DNA of 64,000 nt from Aestuariivivens sediminis (GCF_022662105.1 NZ_JAKMCP010000006.1:123820-187819), one strand, 5' to 3'; counted from the first letter of the stretch, positions 9,018 through 18,949 are shown. The notes: generated by a model not told the origin, from the letters alone. Program-made: numbers and translations.

Positions 9018-10562
9018 ATGGAATTTCTATTACATATACCTTGGTGGTTATGGATTCTAATCGTTTTGGTACTTATAGCCATTCGAGATGTCTTTTTGCA
9101 GCGAAAACATACCATAACTCATAATTATCCTATAATTGGCCATTTACGGTATTTACTGGAAAAAATTGGTCCTGAATTACGACAATACCTGGTTGCCAAT
9201 AATAGAGAGGAACTGCCTTTCAATAGAATTGAACGCAGTTGGATTTATGCTTCTGCCAAAAAAGAAAATAACTATGAAGGCTTTGGAACTGAGAGGGATA
9301 TTTATGCCCACCATCATATTTTTGTTAACAATGCCATGATCCCTTTTAGTATTGATGCCAATCACCCCAATAGTATTGATAAAACCTTTTTGCCATGTGC
9401 TAAAATAATGGGTGAGTTTAACAAACGCAAAAAACCGTATAGGCCGGCCTCCGTTATTAACGTTTCAGCCATGAGTTTTGGTTCCCTTTCTGCAAAAGCT
9501 ATTGAATCCTTAAATAAAGGCGTTAAAATGGCCGGTGCCTATCATAATACCGGAGAGGGGGGGTTATCACCATACCATACATATGGTGCTGATATCATGT
9601 TTCAATTTGGTACTGGTTACTTTGGAGTGCGTTCTAAAGATGGTAGTTTTTCTATGAAGAAATTAAAGGAACTTGTAGATGACCATTCTTTTATTCGTGC
9701 CATTGAACTAAAATTGTCCCAAGGAGCAAAACCGGGAAAGGGAGGTGTATTGCCAGGTGCAAAAATATCAAAACAAATTGCGAAAATAAGAGGGGTTGAA
9801 TTAGGTAAAGATGTTATATCCCCCCCTAATCATAGTGCATTTACAAATGTGGAAGGTATGGTTAATTTTATTGAAGCCATTGCGGAAGAAACTGGGTTAC
9901 CAGTTGGAATTAAGGCAGCCATTGGTAACCTGGAACAATGGGAAACTTTAGCCGAGATCATGTTGGAAACAGGTAAAGGTCCGGATTTCATAACCATAGA
10001 TGGTGGTGAAGGCGGTACTGGTGCAGCACCTCCAAGTTTCGCGGACCACGTTTCCCTGCCATGGGTATATGGTTTTAGCGACTTATATAAAGTCTTTTTA
10101 AATAAAGCTCTAACCGAACGAATCGTCTTTATTGGAAGTGGTAAATTAGGTTTCCCTGCTAAAGCAGCAATGGCTTTTGCAATGGGCGCAGATTGCATTA
10201 ATGTTGCCCGAGAGGCGATGATGAGTATTGGATGTATCCAAGCCCAAATATGCCATACAAACCGTTGTCCGACTGGTGTAGCAACCCAGAGTAAATGGTT
10301 GCAAAATGGGATTGACCCCAAATTAAAATCCTTTCGTCTGGCCCAATACTTTAAAACATTTAAGAAGGAACTTGTTGAAATTACTCATGCCGCAGGCTAT
10401 GAACACCCTTGTCAGTTTAAAATGTCCGATATTGAGATGAATGTCGATGACCATAATTTAGCTAAAGCATTAAATAAAACGTATGCTTATGAGAAAACTC
10501 CAGTCCCTTTCTTTGGTATGCAAAACCTAAAAGATTGTGTATATTTGGGTGGGAAAAACTAA
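9018..10562 (+). CDS. Membrane-anchored FMN-binding glutamate-synthase-related protein
   Basis: Corresponds to the central and FMN (GltB domain 2) parts of glutamate synthase, without the glutaminase domain or GltD. An N-terminal transmembrane helix (about 5-23, rich in Trp/Leu/Ile) anchors it. The TIM-barrel signatures INVSAMSFGSLS, GEGGLSPYH, GGEGGTGAAP and the iron-sulfur cysteines C406, C412 and C417 (CHTNRCPTGVATQ) are all present. Family members are annotated as glutamate-synthase-like oxidoreductases of uncertain substrate. At 514 residues it has the usual length for this class. It follows the M20 amidohydrolase by 12 bp. Confidence 0.85.
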   Translation: MEFLLHIPWWLWILIVLVLIAIRDVFLQRKHTITHNYPIIGHLRYLLEKIGPELRQYLVANNREELPFNRIERSWIYASAKKENNYEGFGTERDIYAHHHIFVNNAMIPFSIDANHPNSIDKTFLPCAKIMGEFNKRKKPYRPASVINVSAMSFGSLSAKAIESLNKGVKMAGAYHNTGEGGLSPYHTYGADIMFQFGTGYFGVRSKDGSFSMKKLKELVDDHSFIRAIELKLSQGAKPGKGGVLPGAKISKQIAKIRGVELGKDVISPPNHSAFTNVEGMVNFIEAIAEETGLPVGIKAAIGNLEQWETLAEIMLETGKGPDFITIDGGEGGTGAAPPSFADHVSLPWVYGFSDLYKVFLNKALTERIVFIGSGKLGFPAKAAMAFAMGADCINVAREAMMSIGCIQAQICHTNRCPTGVATQSKWLQNGIDPKLKSFRLAQYFKTFKKELVEITHAAGYEHPCQFKMSDIEMNVDDHNLAKALNKTYAYEKTPVPFFGMQNLKDCVYLGGKN

Positions 10563-10668
10563 AGCCATTCAAAATATTGCTTTCAAAATCAATAATCTTA
10601 AAGTACAAATATTCTGAAAGAACTCGGATGACTATTAATTTGTTATCTATTAATTAAAAATAAAAATT

Positions 10669-11190
10669 ATGAATGCGGATCGTATAGTAGACTTATTCAT
10701 GTTTATGATTCCATCACTTGTAGTTGGAATTTTGGCATATTATTTTTTTAAGGAACATACCAAGAACGAAGACGGACGCAGACGTTATATGCTAAAAAAA
10801 GATTTAGAAGTTACCGCCTTGCCAATTCGACTGCAAGCCTATGAAAGGATGGCTTTATACCTGGAACGAATTTCACCTAGTAAATTGCTTATTAGAGTAC
10901 CACCGACATCTGCAAATAAGGAAGAATACGAAGCTTTACTCATTCAAAATATTGAGCAAGAATTGGAGCATAATTTAGCCCAGCAAATATATATTAGTGA
11001 AAAATGCTGGAACATAATATCCGCAGCAAAAAATGCAACAATTCAGTTAATAAGAAAAGCTAGTTTGCTAAAAAAAACAGAGAATGCTGAAAAACTTCGG
11101 GAGGTTATTCTAACCGAGATGATGGAACGTCGTGCCCCGAGTGATGCAGCCTTATCCTTTATAAAAGAAGAGATAGGTGAACTGTTTTAA
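10669..11190 (+). CDS. Conserved Bacteroidota membrane-anchored protein of unknown function
   Basis: A 173-residue protein with one N-terminal transmembrane helix (about 9-26, MFMIPSLVVGILAYYFF) and a charged, mostly helical cytoplasmic part. The segment LEVTALPIRLQAYERM followed by LYLERISPSKLLIR resembles a small protein family I remember from many Bacteroidota genomes, but I cannot attach a function. It lies 106 bp after the glutamate-synthase-like gene and its stop directly abuts the stop of the convergent patatin gene. Confidence 0.72.
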   Translation: MNADRIVDLFMFMIPSLVVGILAYYFFKEHTKNEDGRRRYMLKKDLEVTALPIRLQAYERMALYLERISPSKLLIRVPPTSANKEEYEALLIQNIEQELEHNLAQQIYISEKCWNIISAAKNATIQLIRKASLLKKTENAEKLREVILTEMMERRAPSDAALSFIKEEIGELF

Positions 11191-12099
11191 TTAAAGTCTT
11201 AATTCATTGGATTTTGCTTGTGACAGCTTGTTTTTTGCGTAGTCAAAACCTTGTTGCCACCATGATGTCATTAATTTTTTATTGAAAATTAGTGAGTTCT
11301 CGGTAAGTTTTGATGGCGTGTAATATAAGTTGAGTCTCACATCTTTGGATTTAGCAGCCAATTTTCCAATTGTAATATCATTGCGCTCAATTTGATCGGA
11401 CAAATGACCAAAAAGATTTATTAATAGTGAAAATGGGTTTTTACCCAATATCTTATTGTATTCCATGGATTCAGACTCTAAAACTATAGCGTCAACTTCA
11501 GTAGCACCTCTTAAAATGGCTTCACGAATAGGGACAACACAGCCCAAGCCACCATCGGCATATTCAAATCCGTTTTTCTTAACTAAAGACATAAATGGAA
11601 TATAATTGCAGGAAATCCAAATCCAATCACAAAACTCATTATAAGAATAGTCTTTTATAGACTTATATTCCACCCTATTTTTAGATAAGTTAGAGACCGT
11701 TACCACTACATCATGTTTAATTTCTTTAATAAAATTATACTCTTCAACGGTAAAATGTTTTTTAATATGACGTCTTAAAGCCCTACTTTCACCAAATGTA
11801 CGCTTCATTTTAATGAATTGCCAAAGTGTATTGATAAAGTCAATGGAAACGAATTCTCGATTTCCCTTTTTACGCAAAATAAATGGATTAACGCTAAAAA
11901 TATTGTGTTGCTGTACATTCGTATAAATCTCATACAGCTTATCGATTTTACCAATTGCCAAATGGGGTACCAATAGACTACCTGTAGATGTCCCTAGAAA
12001 TATATCGTAATCAAACCCCATTTCCTGTATAAGGTATTGTGCAACACCTCCGGCATATGCACCCTTACTTCCACCCCCAGAAATTACTAATGCTTTCAT
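11191..12099 (-). CDS. Patatin-like phospholipase/acyl hydrolase
   Basis: A Ser-Asp dyad lipid acyl hydrolase. The oxyanion-hole glycine loop SGGGSKGAYAGG (7-18), nucleophile elbow GTSTG (36-40, Ser38) and catalytic Asp182 in YADGGLG are all present in the right order. At 302 residues with no signal peptide it should be cytoplasmic or peripherally membrane-bound. Its ATG directly abuts the stop of the upstream M1 aminopeptidase gene, so the two are probably one transcript. The lipid substrate is unknown. Confidence 0.88.
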   Translation of the reverse strand: MKALVISGGGSKGAYAGGVAQYLIQEMGFDYDIFLGTSTGSLLVPHLAIGKIDKLYEIYTNVQQHNIFSVNPFILRKKGNREFVSIDFINTLWQFIKMKRTFGESRALRRHIKKHFTVEEYNFIKEIKHDVVVTVSNLSKNRVEYKSIKDYSYNEFCDWIWISCNYIPFMSLVKKNGFEYADGGLGCVVPIREAILRGATEVDAIVLESESMEYNKILGKNPFSLLINLFGHLSDQIERNDITIGKLAAKSKDVRLNLYYTPSKLTENSLIFNKKLMTSWWQQGFDYAKNKLSQAKSNELRL

Positions 12100-14121
12100 T
12101 TAGTTAAATTCTTTTAATAATTGCCTGGCAAATTTTGAAAATTGCCAAACATGATGTGTACTGGCCTGTTTTAAATTGTTTTTACAAGGTTGATCACAAG
12201 CTTTAATCATGCTAAGATATTTAAATGCATTCATCCTTATATTGAAATCGTATCTTGAATTGGTATAATCTCTGAGTTCTTTATAATATTGTTGACTATT
12301 TTCGGGTTCAAAATTGGATGTCAATAGAGCTAAAGTCAACCATAGTGTTCTTATATTTTTATCCCTAAAACCAACCATTCCTTTTGTCTGTCTTAAATAG
12401 GCACCTCTACTTTCCGGAAAATTCGTCCATAGGTTGTACAGAGCGAATTCGACAGTCAAATATGACTTATCGTTTAACAGGGATTCGTATTCAATTTTTA
12501 ACTCCTTAGGGATTTCTACGAGGTAGCGAGCAATAGCCTGACGTACTTTAACACTGTTTTTAAAATGTTCTTTTTTAATGAGATTAGCATTTTGAGTGAT
12601 GACCTTCTCCTTGGATTCATCTGAAATCCCGGAGTTTAAGTAGGTGATGCATTTTGATGAGGCAATCTCGCAATCCACCATGAGATATTCTTGAATAAAA
12701 GTAGATTTTTCCAGACTTTCCATGGCGTCATCAATATAGAAGGTTTTATCCTTTAACCACCGGTCTACAAACCCACTTAAATCTTTACCACTCAAATTCT
12801 CTGCTTCATTAATAAAATCTTCTGTTCTTACGTTTTTAAAACTATATTCTAACAAATAGTTTTTAACGGTTTCCCTAAAGGCACTGTTTCCAATCTTTTC
12901 TCTTAACAAATGTAACACCAAGGCTCCTTTTTTATAAAATGTGGTGCTACTTGATTTTGGATCTAACAATGAGCTGCTTTGTCCAGATTTTTCCTGAACC
13001 AATAATTCCTGAACATATTGGTATAAATTCCAATAGTAATAATCATCGCCGAAAAAAAAGGCTTCGGCTAAAAGGGCATAATAGGTTGCAAATCCTTCCT
13101 GTAACCAATGGTGTGTTCCTGAAGTTTCAGTGACCAAATCACCAAACCACTGATGTGCCAGTTCATGTGCATTCACATTAACATAGTTTTTATCAACAAA
13201 AGCAATGGAATCAATGACAAAGCTATCAGAGAATATAGTGGTACCCGTGTTTTCCATACCTGCATATAAAAAATCCTTCACCGGTATCTGTTTATAGTTT
13301 TGCCAAGGGTAAGGCACTCCAATTTCTTCCTCAAAAAAATCAAAGATGCCCTTTGTATATCTGTAAGTGGGCTCATACTTTAATGAATCTTCCGGGTAAT
13401 AATACATTTCTAATGGAATGCCAGATTTGGAATGCTTAATTTTTTTATCATACTTGCCTATAACTAAGGCCACCAAATAACTCGACATCGATTGCTCCAT
13501 ATCATAATGCCAGGTTATTGTAGAATCTTGAGTTTCTTTATGAGTTAGCCTTCCGTTGGTAATAACGTCAAAACCTTTTTTAAAAGTTATGGATAAATCA
13601 AATTCAATCTTATCATTCATATCATCAATGGACGGCAACCAATTACTCGTATACTTCCCTTGACCTTGCGTCCAGACCTGTTTTCTCAAGTCTATTTCCT
13701 TTATATTGTTCTCAATAGGAACCGTATCCACACCATCAACCCAATCCACAAAATACATGGCCTTCCTGGGATGCGCGACATATTCCATACGTAATTCGTA
13801 GCGTTCATCTTGTTTAAACGCATAATAAATGATGAGCTGTTTTGTATTATTCTTACATTCGAAATTAAGAAATTCAGGATCTCCTTGTTGATGTATTTGG
13901 ATTAGCTCTATATTTTTAATGTTCATATTTACAGCGTCGATATAAAGCGAATCGACAGCTTTCAATATATCCAGGGTATATGCGACTTGTCCTTTTACTT
14001 TCTTAATTGTTGGTTGAATTTCTACATGGACCTTAGCAGATTTAAAATCTACATCCTTTGCCTGTTGGGAAAAACAAAACAAGGAAATAAAACAAAAACA
14101 TAATTGGAGCAATACCTTCAT
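12100..14121 (-). CDS. Secreted M1-family zinc aminopeptidase
   Basis: Removes N-terminal residues from peptides using zinc. The start at 14121 gives an immediate signal peptide (MKVLLQLCFCFISLFCFSQQ), whereas an ATG at 14157 would put twelve extra residues before it. The substrate-recognition motif AGMENTG and the zinc site HELAH (about 319-323) with a downstream glutamate in LLAEAFF are typical of M1. The C-terminal third is a helical repeat-like region. At 673 residues the length is normal. It is probably co-transcribed with the patatin gene, with zero spacing. Confidence 0.9.
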   Translation of the reverse strand: MKVLLQLCFCFISLFCFSQQAKDVDFKSAKVHVEIQPTIKKVKGQVAYTLDILKAVDSLYIDAVNMNIKNIELIQIHQQGDPEFLNFECKNNTKQLIIYYAFKQDERYELRMEYVAHPRKAMYFVDWVDGVDTVPIENNIKEIDLRKQVWTQGQGKYTSNWLPSIDDMNDKIEFDLSITFKKGFDVITNGRLTHKETQDSTITWHYDMEQSMSSYLVALVIGKYDKKIKHSKSGIPLEMYYYPEDSLKYEPTYRYTKGIFDFFEEEIGVPYPWQNYKQIPVKDFLYAGMENTGTTIFSDSFVIDSIAFVDKNYVNVNAHELAHQWFGDLVTETSGTHHWLQEGFATYYALLAEAFFFGDDYYYWNLYQYVQELLVQEKSGQSSSLLDPKSSSTTFYKKGALVLHLLREKIGNSAFRETVKNYLLEYSFKNVRTEDFINEAENLSGKDLSGFVDRWLKDKTFYIDDAMESLEKSTFIQEYLMVDCEIASSKCITYLNSGISDESKEKVITQNANLIKKEHFKNSVKVRQAIARYLVEIPKELKIEYESLLNDKSYLTVEFALYNLWTNFPESRGAYLRQTKGMVGFRDKNIRTLWLTLALLTSNFEPENSQQYYKELRDYTNSRYDFNIRMNAFKYLSMIKACDQPCKNNLKQASTHHVWQFSKFARQLLKEFN

Positions 14122-14191
14122 ACTTCGAATATAGCAAACTTTAATCCAAAATGCCATACGATAATTTATTCAAAAGAATTATTTTCGTTTT

Positions 14192-16324
14192 ATGAATACC
14201 ACTAATCTTCAAACCCCTATAGATTATTTAAAAGGTGTCGGCCCAAATAGGGCAGATTTACTTCGGAAGGAACTTGGTATACATACTTATCAGGATTTAA
14301 TTAACCTTTTCCCCAATAGGTATTTGGATCGCACAAAATATTATAAGATAAATGAGTTACAAAGAAATAATTCTGAAATACAAGTTATTGGAAACATTAC
14401 AGGTTTTAAGGAAACAGGTATGCATCGAGGTAAACGATTGGTGGCCACCTTTCAAGATGAGACAGGCACCATAGAGCTGATCTGGTTTCGAGGATTAAAA
14501 TGGATTCGCGAAAGCTTAAAACTCAATACGCCTTATGTAGCCTTTGGAAAAGCCAGTTGGTTTAATGGAAAATTTAATATGCCTCATCCTGAACTAGAAC
14601 TTTTGGTGGAACACAAAAAAAACTTAAGGTCCTCCATGCAACCCATATATCCTTCAACGGAAAAATTAACCAAAAAGGGAATTACCAATCGGGTAATCAA
14701 TAAAATAATACAAGAGCTATTTATTGAAACAAAAGGACGTTTTATTGAAACCTTACCAGAAAAACTATTGTCTGAACTGAGATTGATTAACAAAAGTGAA
14801 GCCATTTTTAACATCCATTTTCCGAAGAATCAAGAGCTATTGTCCAAGGCACAATATCGGTTAAAGTTTGAAGAATTCTTCTATATACAATTGCAATTAA
14901 TTTTAAAAAATTTAATACACAAGTCTAAAATCAAGGGCTACCCTTTTAAACAGGTTGGAACCTACTTCAACACCTTTTACAAGACTTGTTTAAGCTATGA
15001 ATTAACCCATGCCCAGAAACGGGTTTTAAAAGAAATTCGATCGGATTTAGGTAGTAATGCACAAATGAATCGTCTTTTACAAGGTGACGTTGGATCCGGG
15101 AAGACTGTAGTGGCCCTCATGTCAATGCTCATCGCACTTGACAATGGTTTTCAAACTTGTCTCATGGCCCCAACTGAAATTTTGTCAGTTCAGCATTATA
15201 ACAATCTAATGGAACAGTGTAACATTCTAAATATCAGCATAAAACTATTAACAGGTTCAACTAATACTTCAGAAAGAAAGGAAATTCATGACTCTCTTGA
15301 AAATGGAGATTTGCAAATATTAATAGGGACCCATGCCCTACTTGAAGAAAAAGTTAAATTTAAGAATTTAGGACTCGCCATTATTGATGAACAACATCGG
15401 TTTGGTGTCGCTCAAAGAAGTAAACTTTGGAAGAAAGGTCCTTCTTCTGAAAAGGAACCAAACAGGGTCTTCCCTCCTCATATTTTAGTGATGTCTGCCA
15501 CCCCTATTCCTCGTACTCTGGCCATGTCGGTTTATGGGGACCTGGACATTTCCGTTATTGATGAACTACCACCAGGAAGAAAGCCTGTAAAAACAGTACA
15601 TCGCTTCGATAAAAATCGACTTAATGTATTCCGATTTATTAAAGATGAAATTGCTAAAGGCAGACAAATATATATTGTCTATCCATTAATTCAAGAAAGT
15701 GAAGCACTAGATTATAAAGATTTAATGGATGGTTACGAAAGTATTGTTAGAGATTTTCCACCTCCCCATTACCAGATATCCATTTTACATGGACAAATGA
15801 AACCTGCTGACAAAGATTTCGAAATGAAACGTTTTATTAAGGGTGAGACACAAATTATGGTGTCTACAACAGTTATTGAAGTTGGGGTTAATGTGCCTAA
15901 TGCTACCGTAATGATTATTGAAAGTGCAGAACGTTTTGGTTTATCACAATTACATCAACTTCGCGGTCGTGTGGGACGTGGTGCAGAGCAAAGTTATTGC
16001 ATTCTTATGACCGGACATAAATTGAGTAACGATAGTAAAACAAGACTTGAAACTATGGTTAAAACCAATGATGGATTTGAGATAGCCGAAGTCGATTTAA
16101 AGCTTCGCGGACCCGGGGATTTAATGGGTACCCAGCAAAGCGGTGTTTTAAATCTTAGAATTGCCGATATTATTAAAGATAAGGATATTCTAAGTGTTGC
16201 AAGGTATTATGCCAAAAACATACTAAAAGACGATCCTTCGCTGTCAAAATCACATAATGCCGTTGTTTTAAAAACGTATAAATCCATTGGCAAATACAAG
16301 AATATCTGGAATTATATAAGTTAA
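14192..16324 (+). CDS. recG: ATP-dependent DNA helicase RecG
   Basis: Remodels stalled replication forks and branched DNA. The N-terminal wedge/OB domain (about 1-200) opens with the helix-hairpin-like IDYLKGVGPNRADLL. The SF2 motor follows: GDVGSGKT (298-305), DEQHRFG (399-405), MSATPIPRTLAMS, STTVIEVGVNVPNA and QLHQLRGRVGRG. The ending with GPGDLMGTQQSG is the RecG-specific C-terminal (TRG) region. At 710 residues it matches the family length. It is divergent from the M1 peptidase gene with about 70 bp between them. Confidence 0.96.
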   Translation: MNTTNLQTPIDYLKGVGPNRADLLRKELGIHTYQDLINLFPNRYLDRTKYYKINELQRNNSEIQVIGNITGFKETGMHRGKRLVATFQDETGTIELIWFRGLKWIRESLKLNTPYVAFGKASWFNGKFNMPHPELELLVEHKKNLRSSMQPIYPSTEKLTKKGITNRVINKIIQELFIETKGRFIETLPEKLLSELRLINKSEAIFNIHFPKNQELLSKAQYRLKFEEFFYIQLQLILKNLIHKSKIKGYPFKQVGTYFNTFYKTCLSYELTHAQKRVLKEIRSDLGSNAQMNRLLQGDVGSGKTVVALMSMLIALDNGFQTCLMAPTEILSVQHYNNLMEQCNILNISIKLLTGSTNTSERKEIHDSLENGDLQILIGTHALLEEKVKFKNLGLAIIDEQHRFGVAQRSKLWKKGPSSEKEPNRVFPPHILVMSATPIPRTLAMSVYGDLDISVIDELPPGRKPVKTVHRFDKNRLNVFRFIKDEIAKGRQIYIVYPLIQESEALDYKDLMDGYESIVRDFPPPHYQISILHGQMKPADKDFEMKRFIKGETQIMVSTTVIEVGVNVPNATVMIIESAERFGLSQLHQLRGRVGRGAEQSYCILMTGHKLSNDSKTRLETMVKTNDGFEIAEVDLKLRGPGDLMGTQQSGVLNLRIADIIKDKDILSVARYYAKNILKDDPSLSKSHNAVVLKTYKSIGKYKNIWNYIS

Positions 16325-16352
16325 AAGTCCAACATATTCATGTCGGACTTTT
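16323..16352. terminator. Hairpin between convergent recG and DUF2911 genes
   Basis: AAAAGTCC-ACAT pairs with ATGT-GGACTTTT around a 4-nt loop with one A-C mismatch. It overlaps the recG stop codon and faces both converging genes. The arms closely resemble those of the terminator at 2554. Confidence 0.75.
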
Positions 16353-16389
16353 AATAAAAAAACTGTTGTAGTTTGATTGATGATGTTTC

Positions 16390-17481
16390 TTATATTGCGT
16401 CTAGTTCGGCCAGAAGTTTTTCTGAATTTGCTTTTACATTAGCTGGAGGATTTAACGATAACGATTTCTTTAAATTTTTTATCGCATTTTTTTTATCCCC
16501 CATTGTCTTATAACATTCACCCAAGCTATCATAGGAGTTTGCATCCGTTGGAAAATTAGCAACATTTTGCTTGAAATATTTTAAAGCACGTTCATAATCT
16601 TTTGCGATCAACATTTGATATCCTAAGGTATTCAACTGATTTTTATTTGCCATTCCTGCTGCTTCATCCATTAAAGCGCCGTAGGCGTCGGGTTCCCCCA
16701 TTTTATTAAGAATTTGAGCCTTAATGGACAGATTGTTAAATGTTTTTTGACTGTAGAATTGACCTGATATTGCATTATTTATCCAACTTAGTGCTTCATT
16801 TAAATCGCCTCCATTGTTTAAAGCATAATTGGCTGCACGCTCCCAATTTTGACGTTGGAATCCATCCCTTCCATCAAATTTTGCACGAAAATCATTTAGA
16901 ACAATTGTGGGAACATCAACCTCTATGTTGAACGGAAACCCTTTTTTCTCCCAGTTTAACGAGGCTGTAGTAGAACTTGCATCCACGGCATCAAACGCAT
17001 AGGTCAACAACTCCGTATGAGGAATTGTTTTGGTTTTAATATGGACACGTAAGGCATCTTCCTCTGGTTTGTAAAAGAAACTACCCCAAGAGGTATGATT
17101 TTTGGAAAAAATTAAAGTTGCGGTATCATCAGGATTTACAATGACATGAAATCCATATTTACCAGCTTTTAGGGGTTGACCTTCTATTGTTACATCATCA
17201 GTAAATTTAATGGTGGTGTTTTCGTCGGCTCCAGCGCGCCACGGTGATTTCTCTGCAGTACCAAATCCTAGATTATTCATACCATAGGGAACAAGTTTCC
17301 CCCATATTTCACGTCCATTAACACTAGGTCTGGAATAGGCAATCGTAATATCGGTAATCCCTACTCGCTGTGAAATTTTGGCTTGCTGGCTTCCTCGAGG
17401 AAAGTTCAATTGCGCAAAGGTATTAACGCTAAAGGTCAATACCAGACATAAAACTAAATTTGAAATGTTGTTCGTTTTCAT
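16390..17481 (-). CDS. Secreted DUF2911 protein with C-terminal TPR repeats
   Basis: A signal peptide (about 1-23, ending SVNTFAQ) precedes a DUF2911 domain (about 25-175; SQRVGITDITIAYSRPSV, VPYGMNNLGFGT, LKAGKYGFHVIV), a beta-rich Bacteroidota domain of unknown function. Tetratricopeptide-like helices follow to the end (about 210-360), the last with YDSLGECYKTMGDKKNAI. The TPR part suggests protein-protein interaction in the periplasm or outside the cell. It is a single gene, convergent with recG. Confidence 0.82.
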   Translation of the reverse strand: MKTNNISNLVLCLVLTFSVNTFAQLNFPRGSQQAKISQRVGITDITIAYSRPSVNGREIWGKLVPYGMNNLGFGTAEKSPWRAGADENTTIKFTDDVTIEGQPLKAGKYGFHVIVNPDDTATLIFSKNHTSWGSFFYKPEEDALRVHIKTKTIPHTELLTYAFDAVDASSTTASLNWEKKGFPFNIEVDVPTIVLNDFRAKFDGRDGFQRQNWERAANYALNNGGDLNEALSWINNAISGQFYSQKTFNNLSIKAQILNKMGEPDAYGALMDEAAGMANKNQLNTLGYQMLIAKDYERALKYFKQNVANFPTDANSYDSLGECYKTMGDKKNAIKNLKKSLSLNPPANVKANSEKLLAELDAI

Positions 17482-17706
17482 TTTGATTGATTTTGATTTA
17501 GTAGTCCTAAATGTATGTAGAAAAAGACCTTCCGGATGTTATCGTTTTGTTAAAGGAATCTTCTGCACTGTTAATTAACTTAAATTTAAGAAAGGACCAA
17601 ATGATTGTAAATTATATATACACAAAATGATATTGCTCATAAAAAAGCCAAAAAATGGTCACCAGACTTATTGAAGAACGTTGTATCGGGACCACTATCC
17701 AATATG

Positions 17707-18930
17707 TTATTGGACTACAGTTCCAGTAGAACCTGTCGGGTTTGGAGTTAATCGATACACAAAACTCGGGTTCAGGCCCTTTTCTTTTCTGTGTGATACA
17801 TACAAAATAGCGGTTTCAGTTTCTAAAGCTATCTTATTAATCAATGCTGTAAAAAGTTTTACATCGTTATCGTCCAAGCCATTGGTGGGTTCATCTAAAA
17901 TAAGTAATGGCGGATGCTTTATCATGGCGCGTGCAATCATTACCAAACTTTGATGCCCTCTGGACAAGGATAAAAAATCAGATTTTCTAAAATCAAACAT
18001 GTTTAAAACCTGTAACCAATGCCGGGCAATTTTTACCTGCTCGTTAGTTGGCTTTTTATATAAGCCAATGGTATCAAAAAAACCTGAGACAATCATATTG
18101 CCAACAGAATCCAGTCGTGTAAAACTACGAAGCATCTCCGATGAAAAATAGCCGATTTTTTGTTTAACCTCCCAAACGCTTTCACCACTGCCCTTTTTAA
18201 CACCAAACAATACTATATCTTGTCCGTAGGCTTTTGGATTATCACCATAAATCATACTTAAAATGGTACTTTTGCCTGAACCATTAGGCCCCATAAGTTG
18301 CCAGAATTCTCCTTTTTTAATTTCCCAATTAATCAAATTTAAAATCGGACGGTCTCTATAGTCTATGGAAACATTAGTGAATTTTACAATTGGGTTTACC
18401 AATTCTGAAATTGGCTGGTAAGGTTTTGGCAAATCCTCAAGAAATAACTTCTTTTGAGTGACTTTCTTATTGAATTCTAAATTAAATTCAATCAAGTCGT
18501 TTTCTTCTAAACGGTAAACACTGTCTATAAAAGGAAGAATATCTTCTTCCCTATTTAATATTTGAATAATTAGAGTCTTAAGGCTTAAAGCGGTTAATCT
18601 AGAGGTCACTTCCTTCCGAGCCTCAATATCCAAATTCCCAAAAACATTATCTACAATAATATATTCGGGTTTTCTTGAAATAATATAATTAAGCAAAGCG
18701 CTTTTGCGCTCCCCTTGTGAAGAATGTTCCAGACTGTTTTTAGTACTGGTTTGAACATCAAAATGACCATGTATCCTTTCTTCTCTGATAAACTTATTCA
18801 GGGTTATCTCGGAGAAAAGGGCGCCATTTAAATTTGTTAAATCACCTAACAGCCCTTCATCATATTGAATACGTTTAATAAGCTTTTGCTTATCATCTTT
18901 ATTGGAGATATAAACGGCTACGTGGTTAAT
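17707..18930 (-). CDS. Double ABC ATPase (ModF/molybdenum-transport-like), first domain degenerate
   Basis: Two ABC ATPase halves in one chain. The second half is complete: Walker A GPNGSGKST (about 214-222), signature LSRGHQS (322-328) and Walker B LLILDEP (342-348). The first half has a signature-like SSQGERK (70-76) and Walker B-like YIIVDN (90-95) but no Walker A. The conserved N-terminus NHVAVYISNKDDKQ continues upstream of the first ordinary start codon (TTG at 18696) and reaches only an ATT at 18930, 19 bp after the kinase stop; I take ATT as the start. Known relatives are annotated as molybdate ABC ATPases, but no permease is nearby, so the role is uncertain. Confidence 0.75.
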   Translation of the reverse strand: MNHVAVYISNKDDKQKLIKRIQYDEGLLGDLTNLNGALFSEITLNKFIREERIHGHFDVQTSTKNSLEHSSQGERKSALLNYIISRKPEYIIVDNVFGNLDIEARKEVTSRLTALSLKTLIIQILNREEDILPFIDSVYRLEENDLIEFNLEFNKKVTQKKLFLEDLPKPYQPISELVNPIVKFTNVSIDYRDRPILNLINWEIKKGEFWQLMGPNGSGKSTILSMIYGDNPKAYGQDIVLFGVKKGSGESVWEVKQKIGYFSSEMLRSFTRLDSVGNMIVSGFFDTIGLYKKPTNEQVKIARHWLQVLNMFDFRKSDFLSLSRGHQSLVMIARAMIKHPPLLILDEPTNGLDDNDVKLFTALINKIALETETAILYVSHRKEKGLNPSFVYRLTPNPTGSTGTVVQ

Positions 18931-18949
18931 AAATAAAAATTTAATCTGC

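Noticed and set aside
17707..18930. Considered a frameshifted or truncated pseudogene because the ordinary start lies inside the first ABC domain.
   Set aside because: The frame is open and conserved-looking upstream to 18930 without a stop; only the start codon is unusual.
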